Below, piece after piece: positions 26,019 through 34,519 of a stretch of 64,000 bases of DNA. A program made the translations under genes and the position numbers. The stretch spans positions 48,364 to 112,363 of the forward strand of contig NZ_RJUD01000011.1 of NCBI RefSeq assembly GCF_024343675.1, in the 5' to 3' direction. Source of the stretch: Lacihabitans sp. CS3-21. Its GTDB lineage: Bacteria; Bacteroidota; Bacteroidia; Cytophagales; Spirosomataceae. Position 1 is the stretch's first letter; each line of letters begins with the position of its first letter. The notes under the pieces were generated by a model, which made no database searches, had not been told where the DNA came from, and worked only from the letters and a program-made list of their open reading frames with translations.

Positions 26019-26777
26019 TCAAAAAATTAAATCCGTCAATTGAACGGCTAACATGTCTATGATAAAAATGGCCAATGAGGCATAAACAACGGCTGAATTG
26101 GCAGCTTTACCAACACTTTCGGTGCCATTGGAAGCAGTAAATCCCATGAAACATCCAATGGTGCCTATAAAGAATCCAAAAAAGAAGGTTTTGATGGTTG
26201 CTGGAAAAATATCCACAAAACCCAAGGTTTCAAATACCAATGAGTTGTACCTGACGATATTCAGCTCACTATGAATATTGTACCCAACGAAACCACCTAA
26301 TATGCCAATTCCATCTGCAAAAACAACCAATAAGGGTATCATCAATGTAGAGGCCAGAATTCGGGTGACCACCAAATATTTGAAAGGATTGATGGCCGAA
26401 ACCTCCATGGCGTCGATCTGTTCGGTAACTTTCATAGAACCTAACTCAGCACCTATTCCCGACGACACTTTGCCAGCACATATAAGGGCAGTTATTACAG
26501 GAGCGATTTCTCTTATTAGAGAAAGTGCTACCATACCAGGTAACCAAGACTCTGCTCCAAATTCTGCCAATGTAGGCCGCGACTGCAAAGTAAGCACCAA
26601 TCCCATGATGAAACCTGTGATGGCTACCAAGGGAAGTGATTTGTAACCAATTACATAGCATTGTTTTACGAACTCTCTTAGTTCCAATGGCGGTTTGAAT
26701 AGCTCTTTAAAAAACCTGAAAATGAACAATACAAATTCTCCTATTCCATCGAAAGTATTTTTTATTTCTATCACCAT
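26019..26777 (-). CDS. MlaE-like permease (Mla operon B)
   Basis: 252 residues with five to six membrane segments. It has the MlaE signature FIMGLVLTLQSRPTLAEFGA near residue 61 and the cytosolic coupling motif GSMKVTEQIDAMEVSAINP near residue 133. First gene of the operon, directly after a terminator. The residues around the coupling helix are the same in the second MlaE at 31599, showing recent common origin or strong constraint. Confidence 0.92.
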   Translation of the reverse strand: MVIEIKNTFDGIGEFVLFIFRFFKELFKPPLELREFVKQCYVIGYKSLPLVAITGFIMGLVLTLQSRPTLAEFGAESWLPGMVALSLIREIAPVITALICAGKVSSGIGAELGSMKVTEQIDAMEVSAINPFKYLVVTRILASTLMIPLLVVFADGIGILGGFVGYNIHSELNIVRYNSLVFETLGFVDIFPATIKTFFFGFFIGTIGCFMGFTASNGTESVGKAANSAVVYASLAIFIIDMLAVQLTDLIF

Positions 26778-26816
26778 ATTTTTCTTTTTTTGAAGGTTTT
26801 GCTGAAGAATTTTAAA

Positions 26817-26858
26817 ATAAAAAGTCTGCTATAAAACCAATTATAACAGACTTTTTCG
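26817..26858 (-). terminator. Strong hairpin terminator after the porin gene
   Basis: A 14-base stem, AAAGTCTGCTATAA (26821-26834) with TTATAACAGACTTT (26841-26854), has one mismatch and a 6-base loop, and is flanked by A and T runs on both sides. On the minus strand it ends the porin transcript begun at promoter 27511-27577. Confidence 0.85.
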
Positions 26859-26873
26859 ATTGATCTCTCAAGC

Positions 26874-27476
26874 TTATTTTATTGGAAAACTAACTCCAAC
26901 GTTTAAGCCGAAAGCTTGATTTTTAAATTTGGCTATTGGTGATTCGTTTACGTCAGCAAAGCCTTGGCTAAAACCAGCGTCTACATTTAACCATGTACGA
27001 TCCTGAATACGGTAATTAAATCCAGCTCCAATCACTGCACCGAAGTCTAATTTCTTATAAACCGGTCCACCATTTGCTTCTGTGATTTTGGTTCCATCCT
27101 TTAACGTTGCACTTAAAAGTGTACCCACATATGGTCCACCATAAATTTTTGGTCTGAATTTGTCACCACCTTCGCCAAAATAATAGATGGCAGTGATAGG
27201 CATTTGTAGATAGTGCAATCTGTTGATGTAGTCTACATTTTTATAATCAGTTCCCAACTGCGAGTACATAAACTTAGCACCGATACCTACGTTTTCATTA
27301 ACACTGTAGTTTGCGAAAGCTCCTAAAGTAATACCAGGCAATGCTTTGGTATTGGTTGGGCCAGAAAGGGAAGAGATATTAAATCCCACCATAGGACCAA
27401 CAGAAAGCGTTTGAGCTTTTACCATTCCTATATGAATGAAAAATATTGCAAAAAGAATAATTGTAAATTTTGACAT
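26874..27476 (-). CDS. Outer-membrane beta-barrel protein (porin family)
   Basis: 200 residues with a signal peptide (MSKFTIILFAIFFIHIGMVKA). The barrel starts TLSVGPMVGFNISSLSG, continues with strands such as NVGIGAKFMYSQLGTDY and the long GGDKFRPKIYGGPYVG, and ends FGLNVGVSFPIK. It is a monocistronic unit: own stress promoter copy at 27511-27577 and a strong terminator. This makes it a good reporter gene of the regulon. Confidence 0.82.
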   Translation of the reverse strand: MSKFTIILFAIFFIHIGMVKAQTLSVGPMVGFNISSLSGPTNTKALPGITLGAFANYSVNENVGIGAKFMYSQLGTDYKNVDYINRLHYLQMPITAIYYFGEGGDKFRPKIYGGPYVGTLLSATLKDGTKITEANGGPVYKKLDFGAVIGAGFNYRIQDRTWLNVDAGFSQGFADVNESPIAKFKNQAFGLNVGVSFPIK

Positions 27477-27510
27477 TTTCTTAGTATTTAAATTCGAAAT
27501 AATTATAATA

Positions 27511-27577
27511 CAAAGGTGCGACGATTTATGGTGTTACATGTTATAGAATACTATCAAACACTTACATAATTCACACA
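27511..27577 (-). promoter_or_regulatory. Stress-island promoter motif, copy 4 (porin)
   Basis: Minus strand: TGTGTGAAT, TGTAAG, TATAAC exactly 21 bp later, -7 element CACCTTTG, then 34 bases to the ATG. Confidence 0.82.
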
Positions 27578-27595
27578 TGGCACAATATTTTTTGT

Positions 27596-27985
27596 TTACT
27601 TTTCTTCTGTATTTTCTATTTTTTCTGCCAATTCGGCATATTCTTTCTGTAGCTCGTATATTTCTATTTCAGTTTTTGATTCTACGTTTATCACCGAATT
27701 ACTTGCTGTTTCTGTAGATGCCACCAGTTCATTTACTTTTAGATGAAGTGAACCTGAAAACCTGCTGAATTCTTTTTGAATGACAAATAAGCTCAAAAAT
27801 GTTACACCGTGAATTAAATCTCTGATGACTTCATTGATGTCATGGTTGCTATATTGGCGGTTGAAAAACCAAAAAACCACCATTACGAAAGCCAAAAAAA
27901 AAGTGATGGAGCTACCCAATATAGTGGTAATGAGATAAGTGATTTTTTCAAAAAACTTTTCGATTTTAATATAAATAGTTTTCAT
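27596..27985 (-). CDS. Low-affinity iron permease-like membrane protein (PF04120 type)
   Basis: 129 residues. The start IEKFFEKITYLITTILGSSITFF, two membrane segments (about 18-42 and 54-73), and the following FVIQKEFSRFSGSLHLKVNEL agree with the small bacterial Iron_permease family, whose real function is doubtful. The C-terminal 40 residues form a charged helix. Last gene of the YceI-USP operon. Confidence 0.72.
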   Translation of the reverse strand: MKTIYIKIEKFFEKITYLITTILGSSITFFLAFVMVVFWFFNRQYSNHDINEVIRDLIHGVTFLSLFVIQKEFSRFSGSLHLKVNELVASTETASNSVINVESKTEIEIYELQKEYAELAEKIENTEEK

Positions 27986-27998
27986 TATTAGATTCTTT

Positions 27999-28217
27999 TC
28001 AAATGCTTAATAGTTTCTGATTTTCAATATAATCTTTCAATAAGATTTTTAAAGATTCATAATAATCTGAAAGTGAGGAGATATTGATTTTTGGAGAAGA
28101 AACATTCGGTATGGTCACTGGCATTTCAGTTAAATACACCGATATTTCTGGATATTCAGTTTGAATCTTCAGTGTTATTTTTAGAATATCATCATTCAAT
28201 TTATCTATTGCTTTCAT
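27999..28217 (-). CDS. Uncharacterised 72-residue protein
   Basis: MKAIDKLNDDILKITLKIQT start, then EYPEISVYLTEMPVTIP and a second helix (LSDYYESLKILLKDYIENQK). Soluble, alpha-beta-alpha pattern. It overlaps the USP stop by ATGA, so it is translationally coupled to it. Such short partners occur next to USP genes in other Bacteroidota, but no function is known to me. Confidence 0.6.
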   Translation of the reverse strand: MKAIDKLNDDILKITLKIQTEYPEISVYLTEMPVTIPNVSSPKINISSLSDYYESLKILLKDYIENQKLLSI

Positions 28218-29062
28218 GATTTTTCTTTTTTAAAAATCAACATAGGGATTTTAGATTCTTCCACAAAATGTTTGGTTATGCTGCTATTGAACAAGTTACT
28301 AAAAATAGTTTTTTCGTAAACTGCCAAGGCTAATACATCTGGTTTTTGGTTTTTAGAATAGGTTTCTATTCCCTTCACAACTTCTTTTCTATTCAAATCC
28401 TTAAAAGTTATGTTATTTCCTTCAAATTCTTTGCTCAAATCTGCCATAGTTTCTCCTGATTTCAGCATAACTTCATTGTCAAAATACGCTTGAATATGAA
28501 TGACTTTGCAACTAGCTCCTAACGGAACAGAAAATTCTAAAAGAGTTTTTGTCGCAGATACTTCGTCTTCCTGAAGATCTGCTGCATAAATAAATACTTG
28601 AGGAACAGTTAATGGAGAGTTTATCGGCACAATCCAAACTGGACATTCCGCAGATTTAACCACGTTTTCGGCGTTTGAACCCATCCACTTGTCGAAGACA
28701 TTGGAGACACCTTTGGTACCCATCACAATCATATCCACTTTGAATCTTTTTGATACCTCAACAATACACTCCGTTACAAATCCATATTCCAATAGATGTT
28801 CTATTTGAACCTCAGGAAGTTCTGTGCTTAGAAATACTTTTTCACTGAAAATTTCTAAATTTTGCAATGCGTTCTTTTGAAGCTGCATCTCCAATATACT
28901 GGTATCATTCATAGTTTGAGGCTCCAAACTCAAAGAAATGATGTTGGTAAAAACATGTAGAATAATGAGTTTAGCATCAAATCTTCTTGCAAGCATACCC
29001 GCATATAGAGCAGCATGCATCGAGTTGTCACTAAAATCTGTTGGAAAAAGAATCGTTTTCAT
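28214..29062 (-). CDS. Universal stress protein, tandem Usp domains
   Basis: 282 residues from the ATG at 29062 (MKTILFPTDFSDNSMHA), preferred over 29134 because the conserved strand starts right there. Domain 1 (about 1-150) keeps the ATP-binding loop MGTKGVSNVFDKWMGSNAENV. Domain 2 (about 155-280) is degenerate and lacks a clear loop. USP proteins help survival in starvation and oxidative or envelope stress. Second gene of the operon behind promoter copy 5. Confidence 0.87.
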   Translation of the reverse strand: MKTILFPTDFSDNSMHAALYAGMLARRFDAKLIILHVFTNIISLSLEPQTMNDTSILEMQLQKNALQNLEIFSEKVFLSTELPEVQIEHLLEYGFVTECIVEVSKRFKVDMIVMGTKGVSNVFDKWMGSNAENVVKSAECPVWIVPINSPLTVPQVFIYAADLQEDEVSATKTLLEFSVPLGASCKVIHIQAYFDNEVMLKSGETMADLSKEFEGNNITFKDLNRKEVVKGIETYSKNQKPDVLALAVYEKTIFSNLFNSSITKHFVEESKIPMLIFKKEKS

Positions 29063-29114
29063 AGTGTTAATATTTGATTGATTTGTGCTGAAAAAGAGGT
29101 AATTAGATTGAAAA

Positions 29115-29708
29115 TCAGAGAGATTGTCTATCATTAACAGAATTTTCCAATTCCATTATTAGGTCTTTAAAGCCTACATTGGTCAGTTCAATTTCACAAG
29201 AAATGTGAACATCATCACCCACCATAATACCACCAGCTTCTAGATTCGAATTCCAGATTAAACCCCAGTCTGCTCTTTTTATTTTTCCTGAAACAGAAAA
29301 ACCCGCCCTTTCATTTCCCCAAGGATCTTTCACAATTCCGCCGAATTCTACTTCTAATTTTATATTTTGCTTTATACCAACCATCGTTAGTTCGCCCCAC
29401 AATTCATGTTTTTGTTCATCATCTATTTTGCCTATGGTGCTGGATACAAATGAGATTTGCTTATGGTTTTGAACATCTAAAAAATCCATGGCTTTAAGGT
29501 GTTCATCCCGTTTTTCGTCACCAGTGGTTATGGAAGAGGCATCTATCCAAACGTCAATTTCAGCTGTACTGAAATCTTGTCCATAGGTGTAAATGTTGGC
29601 ATCAAATGTTTTAAATGAGCCCTTTACGTGGGCAATCATCAAATGTCTGATTTTAAAAGTAATATCGCTGTGAGCTTGGTCAATTGACCATTTGATTTGA
29701 TTTGTCAT
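29115..29708 (-). CDS. YceI family protein
   Basis: 197 residues from MTNQIKWSIDQAHSDITFKI at 29708; an ATG at 29723 adds five residues and cannot be excluded. The lipocalin-like YceI fold is shown by IRHLMIAHVKGSF, then IDASSITTGDEKRDEHLKA and FLDVQNHKQISF. YceI binds isoprenoid-type lipids or quinones. No signal peptide is seen, so this member is cytoplasmic. First gene behind stress promoter copy 5. Confidence 0.9.
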   Translation of the reverse strand: MTNQIKWSIDQAHSDITFKIRHLMIAHVKGSFKTFDANIYTYGQDFSTAEIDVWIDASSITTGDEKRDEHLKAMDFLDVQNHKQISFVSSTIGKIDDEQKHELWGELTMVGIKQNIKLEVEFGGIVKDPWGNERAGFSVSGKIKRADWGLIWNSNLEAGGIMVGDDVHISCEIELTNVGFKDLIMELENSVNDRQSL

Positions 29709-29747
29709 CGCATATTTTTTCATAAATGTGAATGTATTTTCACACTA

Positions 29748-29813
29748 TAAAGGTCATGCAAAGCTGAAATAGAATGTTATATAAAAAGTGAGAAATGTTT
29801 CAAAATTCACACT
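29748..29813 (-). promoter_or_regulatory. Stress-island promoter motif, copy 5 (YceI-USP operon)
   Basis: Minus strand: AGTGTGAAT, TGAAAC, TATAAC exactly 21 bp later, -7 element GACCTTTA. Distance from upstream box to -7 is one base shorter than in most copies. Confidence 0.78.
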
Positions 29814-29833
29814 TTTTTTGGGCTTTTGGGTGC

Positions 29834-30823
29834 TTATAGTTTGTTTTTTGCTTTTTTCTTAAAAAATCTTCTCAGCAAAAAGTTGTGTTGCAAAGCTTCT
29901 AAATCCTCATCGAGTTTTTTGCTTCCTGCTTCTAGATTTTTTAAGGTGGTTTTCATGGCGGCCGCAGTTTCTGAGTCATTAAGCAATACACCTACGGCAT
30001 TGTCTTTTTGACCGAATTTTTCACTTGCGGTTTTTAGGTTCTCAGTAAACTTGGTAACAGATTTCGAAGCGTCATTTAGCTCTGCCAATGTGGCCTTGAG
30101 GCTTTTATAAATGATGGTATCGCTGGCTATATCATTCACAGAATTGCCTGGCAGGACTAACTTTTTAGAAAATCCTTCTAAATTTGCAAGAACCTTTTTG
30201 CTACCTTCCGATACAGTCTTCAGGTTGGTCAAAGTAGATTGTAGATTACTAGTTGATGCTCGAAGTTGATTGGCTATGGCTGGATCATTTAACAAAGTTG
30301 CTAAGGCTCCTTCTCCATTGTCTATTTTTTTGCTGATACTTTTGAAATCATGGGTTATTTGAAGAATATTCTTGTTGTTTTCTTGTAAAGTAGCCATCAT
30401 ATCGTCTGTACTTATTCCATTTTCTACTTTCAAAACATCTCCCTTTACTACCTGAGGCACGGACTTGTCGCCTCCATAAATGATGACAATCTTGTTGCCA
30501 ATCAGGCCGTCAGACCCTATTTTTGCTTTGGCGTTTTTATGAATGTATGCCTCTGCTTCTTGCTCAATACTCATTGTAACTATTACTTTAGAATCTCCAT
30601 AAAAGCTGATTCTCTTTATGGTGCCAATTTTTACACCCGATAACCAAACATTGCCACCTTTGAGCAACCCTCCAACATTATCAAATACGGCGTACAACGT
30701 AAAAGTTTTTACAAAGGTTTTCTTTTGATTGCCTAAGGTAAAAACTGTCATTACTAAAATCAATAAACCTAATAATATAAACATACCGACTATCACTGGT
30801 CGATTATTTTTTAATGCTTTCAT
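29834..30823 (-). CDS. MlaD-like MCE domain protein (Mla operon A)
   Basis: 329 residues. Membrane anchor at about 10-30, then the MCE domain (TLYAVFDNVGGLLKGGNVWLSG, about 41-130) and a long helical C-terminal part with the same KIDNGEGALATLLNDPAI-type blocks as the homologue at 24224. It overlaps the MlaF gene by four bases. It is the last gene of the long operon that begins at 33712, and is followed 21 bp later by promoter copy 5 for the next operon. Confidence 0.87.
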   Translation of the reverse strand: MKALKNNRPVIVGMFILLGLLILVMTVFTLGNQKKTFVKTFTLYAVFDNVGGLLKGGNVWLSGVKIGTIKRISFYGDSKVIVTMSIEQEAEAYIHKNAKAKIGSDGLIGNKIVIIYGGDKSVPQVVKGDVLKVENGISTDDMMATLQENNKNILQITHDFKSISKKIDNGEGALATLLNDPAIANQLRASTSNLQSTLTNLKTVSEGSKKVLANLEGFSKKLVLPGNSVNDIASDTIIYKSLKATLAELNDASKSVTKFTENLKTASEKFGQKDNAVGVLLNDSETAAAMKTTLKNLEAGSKKLDEDLEALQHNFLLRRFFKKKAKNKL

Positions 30824-31593
30824 TTGTCATTTATAAAATTGTATTCATAAAAAGTTCTGGCAATTTCGTTCTCAGACTTAAAAACTTCATCAAAACTTCC
30901 AGATTTCAAAAATTTTCCTTGAACCAAAATGGCCACATTGTCAGCAGTGTTTTTGGCACAAGTAAGGTCGTGGGTGATAATTATAGAACTGGTTTTATAT
31001 TGTGCCTGAACTTTCTTAATCAAACTGTTGATTTCGCTACTGGTGATGGGATCTAACCCAGCCGTGGGTTCGTCGTAAAGCATTATTTCAGGCTTCAATA
31101 TAAGTGTTCGGGCTATTCCTATTCTTTTGCGTTGTCCACCAGACAATTCTGAAGGCATTTGATCAATAGTTTGTGGTAATCCTACTTCGTTTAATACCTC
31201 CTCAATGGCATGTTGTATTTCTGTTTTAGACAAATTAGTTTTATTCCTTATGAGTGGAAAAGCCAAGTTTTCTCTAACGGTCATACTATCATATAGAGCA
31301 CTGTTTTGAAAAGAAAAGCCGATTTTTGACCGTAAAGCTCTGAGTTCAACAGGACTGATTTTATCTACTTCTAAGCCGAGGACGGTTACCGTACCTTCAT
31401 CGGGTTTTAACAATCCAGATATTATTTTTATCAGTACAGATTTACCACTTCCTGATTTGCCCAACACTGCCAAATTTTCTCCTAATTTGATATTTAGGTT
31501 CACCCCATCTAAGACTTTCAAACTGCCGAAAGACTTTTTTAGGTTATTTATGCTTATCACCGATTTTTTTTCAGTTACATCATTATTTTTCAT
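30820..31593 (-). CDS. MlaF-like ABC transporter ATP-binding protein (Mla operon A)
   Basis: 257 residues. Walker A GKSGSGKS near residue 40, Q-loop FSFQNSALYDSMTVREN, signature LSGGQRKR and Walker B IMLYDEPTAGLD. Close paralogue of 25174-25914 but with the canonical LSGGQ signature instead of LSGGM. Forms the ATPase of a lipid transporter with MlaE 31599. Confidence 0.92.
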   Translation of the reverse strand: MKNNDVTEKKSVISINNLKKSFGSLKVLDGVNLNIKLGENLAVLGKSGSGKSVLIKIISGLLKPDEGTVTVLGLEVDKISPVELRALRSKIGFSFQNSALYDSMTVRENLAFPLIRNKTNLSKTEIQHAIEEVLNEVGLPQTIDQMPSELSGGQRKRIGIARTLILKPEIMLYDEPTAGLDPITSSEINSLIKKVQAQYKTSSIIITHDLTCAKNTADNVAILVQGKFLKSGSFDEVFKSENEIARTFYEYNFINDK

Positions 31594-31598
31594 AAATT

Positions 31599-32396
31599 TT
31601 ATCTAATAGAATTTACAAATTGAACAATGATCATTTCTTCAATAAAAATCAGAAACATAGCTACAACTACTGCTGTATTAGCTGCTTTACCGACTCCCTG
31701 TGTGCCGTTTTCAGCATAATAGCCTTGGTAGCAGCCCGCTACGCCAATGGTAAAACCATAGCAAACTGCCTTGAAAATGGAGGAATTGATATCTAAAAAA
31801 GATATGGTACTAAATGCATTTTTTATAAAGGCCGCAAAACTCGTTTGTTCGTTTTGATGGATATTCATAAAGGAGCCCAGCATGCCAACCAATCCGGAAT
31901 ATAGAACCAGGACAGGCATCATAAATGTGGTTGCCATCACACGGGTAACTACTAAATATTTGAAAGGATTGGTGGCTGATACCTCCATGGCGTCAATTTG
32001 TTCGGTAACTTTCATTGAACCGAGTTCGGCACCGATGTTAGAACCTACTTTACCTGCAGCTATAAGAGCTGTTACCAATGGAGCCAAGGCTCGAATAATA
32101 GCTATAGAAATCAGAGAAGGCAACCAAGAACTGGCACCAAAAGTAGAGAGTGATGGTCGAGATTGTTTGGTAAATACGATGCCAATAATAAATCCAGTCA
32201 AAGAAACCAAAGGGAGCGATTTGAAACCTACATTAAAACATTGATTGATAATTTCTTTCCACTCAAAAGGTGCTGTAAAAGCCTCTTTGAAAATCAAACC
32301 GATAAATTTGAAAACATTGTTTACGGCCAGAAAAACGGTATCTAAACTTTTTGAAAATAGATATTTTTTCCCGTTATTATCTGTTTCTGCTTTCAT
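31599..32396 (-). CDS. MlaE-like permease (Mla operon A)
   Basis: 265 residues with a cytosolic N-terminal stretch of about 40 and five to six membrane segments. It carries FIIGIVFTKQSRPSLSTFGA and the coupling helix GSMKVTEQIDAMEVSATNP. Thr-Lys in the first motif replaces the Thr-Leu of the other copy. It follows the Dps gene by a 12-bp gap, so phospholipid transport is co-expressed with Dps. Confidence 0.92.
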   Translation of the reverse strand: MKAETDNNGKKYLFSKSLDTVFLAVNNVFKFIGLIFKEAFTAPFEWKEIINQCFNVGFKSLPLVSLTGFIIGIVFTKQSRPSLSTFGASSWLPSLISIAIIRALAPLVTALIAAGKVGSNIGAELGSMKVTEQIDAMEVSATNPFKYLVVTRVMATTFMMPVLVLYSGLVGMLGSFMNIHQNEQTSFAAFIKNAFSTISFLDINSSIFKAVCYGFTIGVAGCYQGYYAENGTQGVGKAANTAVVVAMFLIFIEEMIIVQFVNSIR

Positions 32397-32408
32397 ATTT
32401 CTATTAGG

Positions 32409-32879
32409 CTAGTTTAAATATCGTCTTAAAATCCAAGCGGTGGTTTCGTGATATTCTAGAATTCCAGTTAGAAAATCTGTAGTTCCTGCATCGCCGTTGG
32501 TTTCTGAACTTGCGATATCTTTTCGCAGTTCTACAATGACCATTTGATGATCATTTACCAAATCCATCAACATGCCTTTTTGTGCAGCATAAACACCTGG
32601 GTTTTCTTTCAGTCTGGTGTTTTCCAGAAATTCTTTCATTGTGCCAATGGCTTTTCCACCTAGTTTCCCTATCCTTTCAGCAACGGTGTCTATGGTTTCT
32701 TCCAATGCTGAATATTGATTTTGAAAAAGTTTGTGGAGTTCCATAAAACTTTCACCAGCCACATTCCAATGGAAATTTCGGGTTTTGGTATAAAGTATAA
32801 CTTCATCAGATAATAGTACCGTGAGCATTTGAATACTCTTGCTCAAGCTTTTTTCAGTAAGACCAATTGCTGGTTGCAT
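32409..32879 (-). CDS. dps: Dps family DNA-protecting ferritin
   Basis: 156 residues from MQPAIGLTEK at 32879; a longer frame reaches into the preceding lipoprotein gene. The ferroxidase-site motifs are visible: NFHWNVAGESFMELHKLF (His) and the following EETIDTVAERIGKLGG (Asp, Glu). The length is normal. Dps dodecamers bind DNA and oxidise iron with H2O2, protecting cells in starvation and oxidative stress. It lies in the middle of the operon headed by the Thivi_2564-type gene. Confidence 0.93.
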   Translation of the reverse strand: MQPAIGLTEKSLSKSIQMLTVLLSDEVILYTKTRNFHWNVAGESFMELHKLFQNQYSALEETIDTVAERIGKLGGKAIGTMKEFLENTRLKENPGVYAAQKGMLMDLVNDHQMVIVELRKDIASSETNGDAGTTDFLTGILEYHETTAWILRRYLN

Positions 32880-32901
32880 AATTTTTGTTTTTGTATAGTT
32901 T

Positions 32902-33195
32902 TTATTTCCATCTTCCAGGTACCCAGTGGCTTCCATTTTTGTTGGTTTTCCAGTAGCCTTGTTGATAGTTTTTTTTGGATTTAGGTATTGCCCAATAACC
33001 TTGGCGTCGCGTGTAGGTTTGATTTTTTCTATTAAATACCCAATTGTCGTTTAGCCAAACATAATTTTGACCTGGCCTAACAGGCCTTTTCATTTCTACA
33101 ACTAAAGGTTTGTCTTTAACATATTTTGTTTTGCAACTTCCAATTATGAATGTTAAAGCCAAAAGAATAAATACAATTTTGAGATTTTTCATCAT
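32902..33195 (-). CDS. YXWGXW-type repeat lipoprotein
   Basis: 97 residues. Signal peptide and lipobox IIGSC (Cys about 20). The mature part holds three tryptophan-rich blocks (NYVWLNDNWVFNRK, RQGYWAIPKSKKNY, QGYWKTNKNGSHWVPGRW), the YXWGXW repeat pattern of small outer-membrane-attached proteins. Function unknown. Lies between a 64-residue membrane protein and Dps in the same operon. Confidence 0.8.
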   Translation of the reverse strand: MMKNLKIVFILLALTFIIGSCKTKYVKDKPLVVEMKRPVRPGQNYVWLNDNWVFNRKNQTYTRRQGYWAIPKSKKNYQQGYWKTNKNGSHWVPGRWK

Positions 33196-33259
33196 TTGTT
33201 TTATAGGTAAAACCAAAAGTTGAATCTCAATTTGGTTTTTCTATGCCTCTAAGAAATTT

Positions 33260-33454
33260 TCAAGATTCGTCTTTGGTTGTTTTGATGAGTCCAATGCCCG
33301 ATACAAAGAATATTACTCCGATGATGCCGTAGGTAACAAGGGTCTTTATGTTTCTAGTGCCTGTTGAACTATTGACAAATAAAAATGCGGCATAAATAAG
33401 TCCGACGATACCTAAAAGAGTCAGTATGGCTCCAAAAATTCGTTTTAAATTCAT
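33260..33454 (-). CDS. 64-residue two-helix membrane protein
   Basis: MNLKRIFGAILTLLGIVGLI begins the first membrane helix; the second is YGIIGVIFFVSGIGLI, followed by a short charged tail (KTTKDES). Similar proteins are common in Bacteroidota stress loci; no function recorded that I can name. Second gene of the operon behind promoter copy 6. Confidence 0.7.
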   Translation of the reverse strand: MNLKRIFGAILTLLGIVGLIYAAFLFVNSSTGTRNIKTLVTYGIIGVIFFVSGIGLIKTTKDES

Positions 33455-33544
33455 GATATATATTTAAAAGGGTTATTTGTAAATTTTTAATTTTTTAAAA
33501 AAAGCTGCATGGATGTTATATAGCGTAGTGCTGATGAAAATGGA

Positions 33545-33712
33545 TTAAATGCTGATAATCGAGAATACTTTAAGCAACCAAATGATGACACCAATGACTA
33601 CTACGAAATTTAGTATTTTCTTTATTTTGCCGTCCATTGGTAAATAATTATTGACCAACCAAAGCACGAAACCGATTACAATTATTACGATAAGAATATT
33701 TAGAATAGGCAT
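33545..33712 (-). CDS. Thivi_2564-type small membrane protein, 55 residues
   Basis: ATG at 33712, TAA at 33545. It starts MPILNILIVIIVIGFVLWLV and continues NNYLPMDGKIKKILN and a second membrane segment. The NNYxPMDxKIKKILN loop between two helices is the mark of the Thivi_2564 family. First gene of the long Dps-Mla operon, 25 bases behind the -7 element. Confidence 0.85.
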   Translation of the reverse strand: MPILNILIVIIVIGFVLWLVNNYLPMDGKIKKILNFVVVIGVIIWLLKVFSIISI

Positions 33713-33737
33713 GATAAAAATGGGGTTTATGATAGGT

Positions 33738-33804
33738 CAAAGGTAGTGTTCTGGACTTGCTTGCCTGTTATATAATTCCAAACATCCTTTATAAGATTCA
33801 CACA
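33738..33804 (-). promoter_or_regulatory. Stress-island promoter motif, copy 6 (Thivi_2564-Dps-Mla operon)
   Basis: Minus strand: TGTGTGAAT, TATAAA, TATAAC exactly 21 bp later, -7 element TACCTTTG, a perfect TAnnTTTG. The upstream box begins one base after the stop codon of the FMN reductase gene. Confidence 0.85.
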
Positions 33805-33805
33805 T

Positions 33806-34363
33806 TTACACTAAGTTTTTATCTGCTTTTATACACCAAAATAGCTCCTTTATGAAGGCTTCTGTAAGTGGTTCGCTGATTTTTTTATGCAGGCTATTGC
33901 CTTCCTCGTCGTAGTTTTTCTCTACATCTGGCACTGCGAATTGCTCGGTGATGGTCCAGGCTTTCATTTTCCAAAGAGAAAACTGGAACGAGACCAATAC
34001 CTGGGAGCCTGCAAAAGGTCCACTCGAAACCGTAACTATTCCTACGGGTTTATGTCGCCATTCTTCATAGAGAAGATCAACGGCATTTTTGAGACTGGCT
34101 GGATAGCCACCATTGTACTCCGGAGTCACTATGATAACGCCATCTGATGCCGCTATTTTTTCTGCAAAATCCATAACCTTTTTGATTGGATTTTTTTGTT
34201 TTTTAAAGGTTTGGCTAAATATTGGGAAATCATATTCTTTCAAATCTAGAATATGGGCATTGGCAAGAAAATTTTCATTCAGATATTTCATAAAATATAA
34301 TGCCAAACGATGACTTTTCCTGTCGGGTCTTATACTGGACGAGATGATGGCTATATTGTGCAT
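33806..34363 (-). CDS. NADPH-dependent FMN reductase-like flavoprotein
   Basis: 185 residues from MHNIAIISSSIRPDRKSHRL at 34363. Flavodoxin-like fold with the phosphate loop SSSIRPDRKSHR and the motif VIIVTPEYNGGYPASLKNAVD near residue 80, followed by KPVGIVTVSSGPFAG. Members reduce FMN, quinones or azo compounds with NADPH. It lies about 155 bp after the BON gene on the same strand and has no motif of its own, so it may be read through from promoter copy 7. Confidence 0.87.
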   Translation of the reverse strand: MHNIAIISSSIRPDRKSHRLALYFMKYLNENFLANAHILDLKEYDFPIFSQTFKKQKNPIKKVMDFAEKIAASDGVIIVTPEYNGGYPASLKNAVDLLYEEWRHKPVGIVTVSSGPFAGSQVLVSFQFSLWKMKAWTITEQFAVPDVEKNYDEEGNSLHKKISEPLTEAFIKELFWCIKADKNLV

Positions 34364-34519
34364 TTTGTTTGAAGATTTGTGAGGTTTTTTATAGAATTTA
34401 CCCTTGGAGAATGTTTTAAAGAAAAGCAAACACATATTTTCAAGAATCTTTTCAAGAAAGCTTGTACTATGTGTCTACATTTTCAAATTAGTGTGTGTGG
34501 CTAGTAGCCTTAAAAAATC

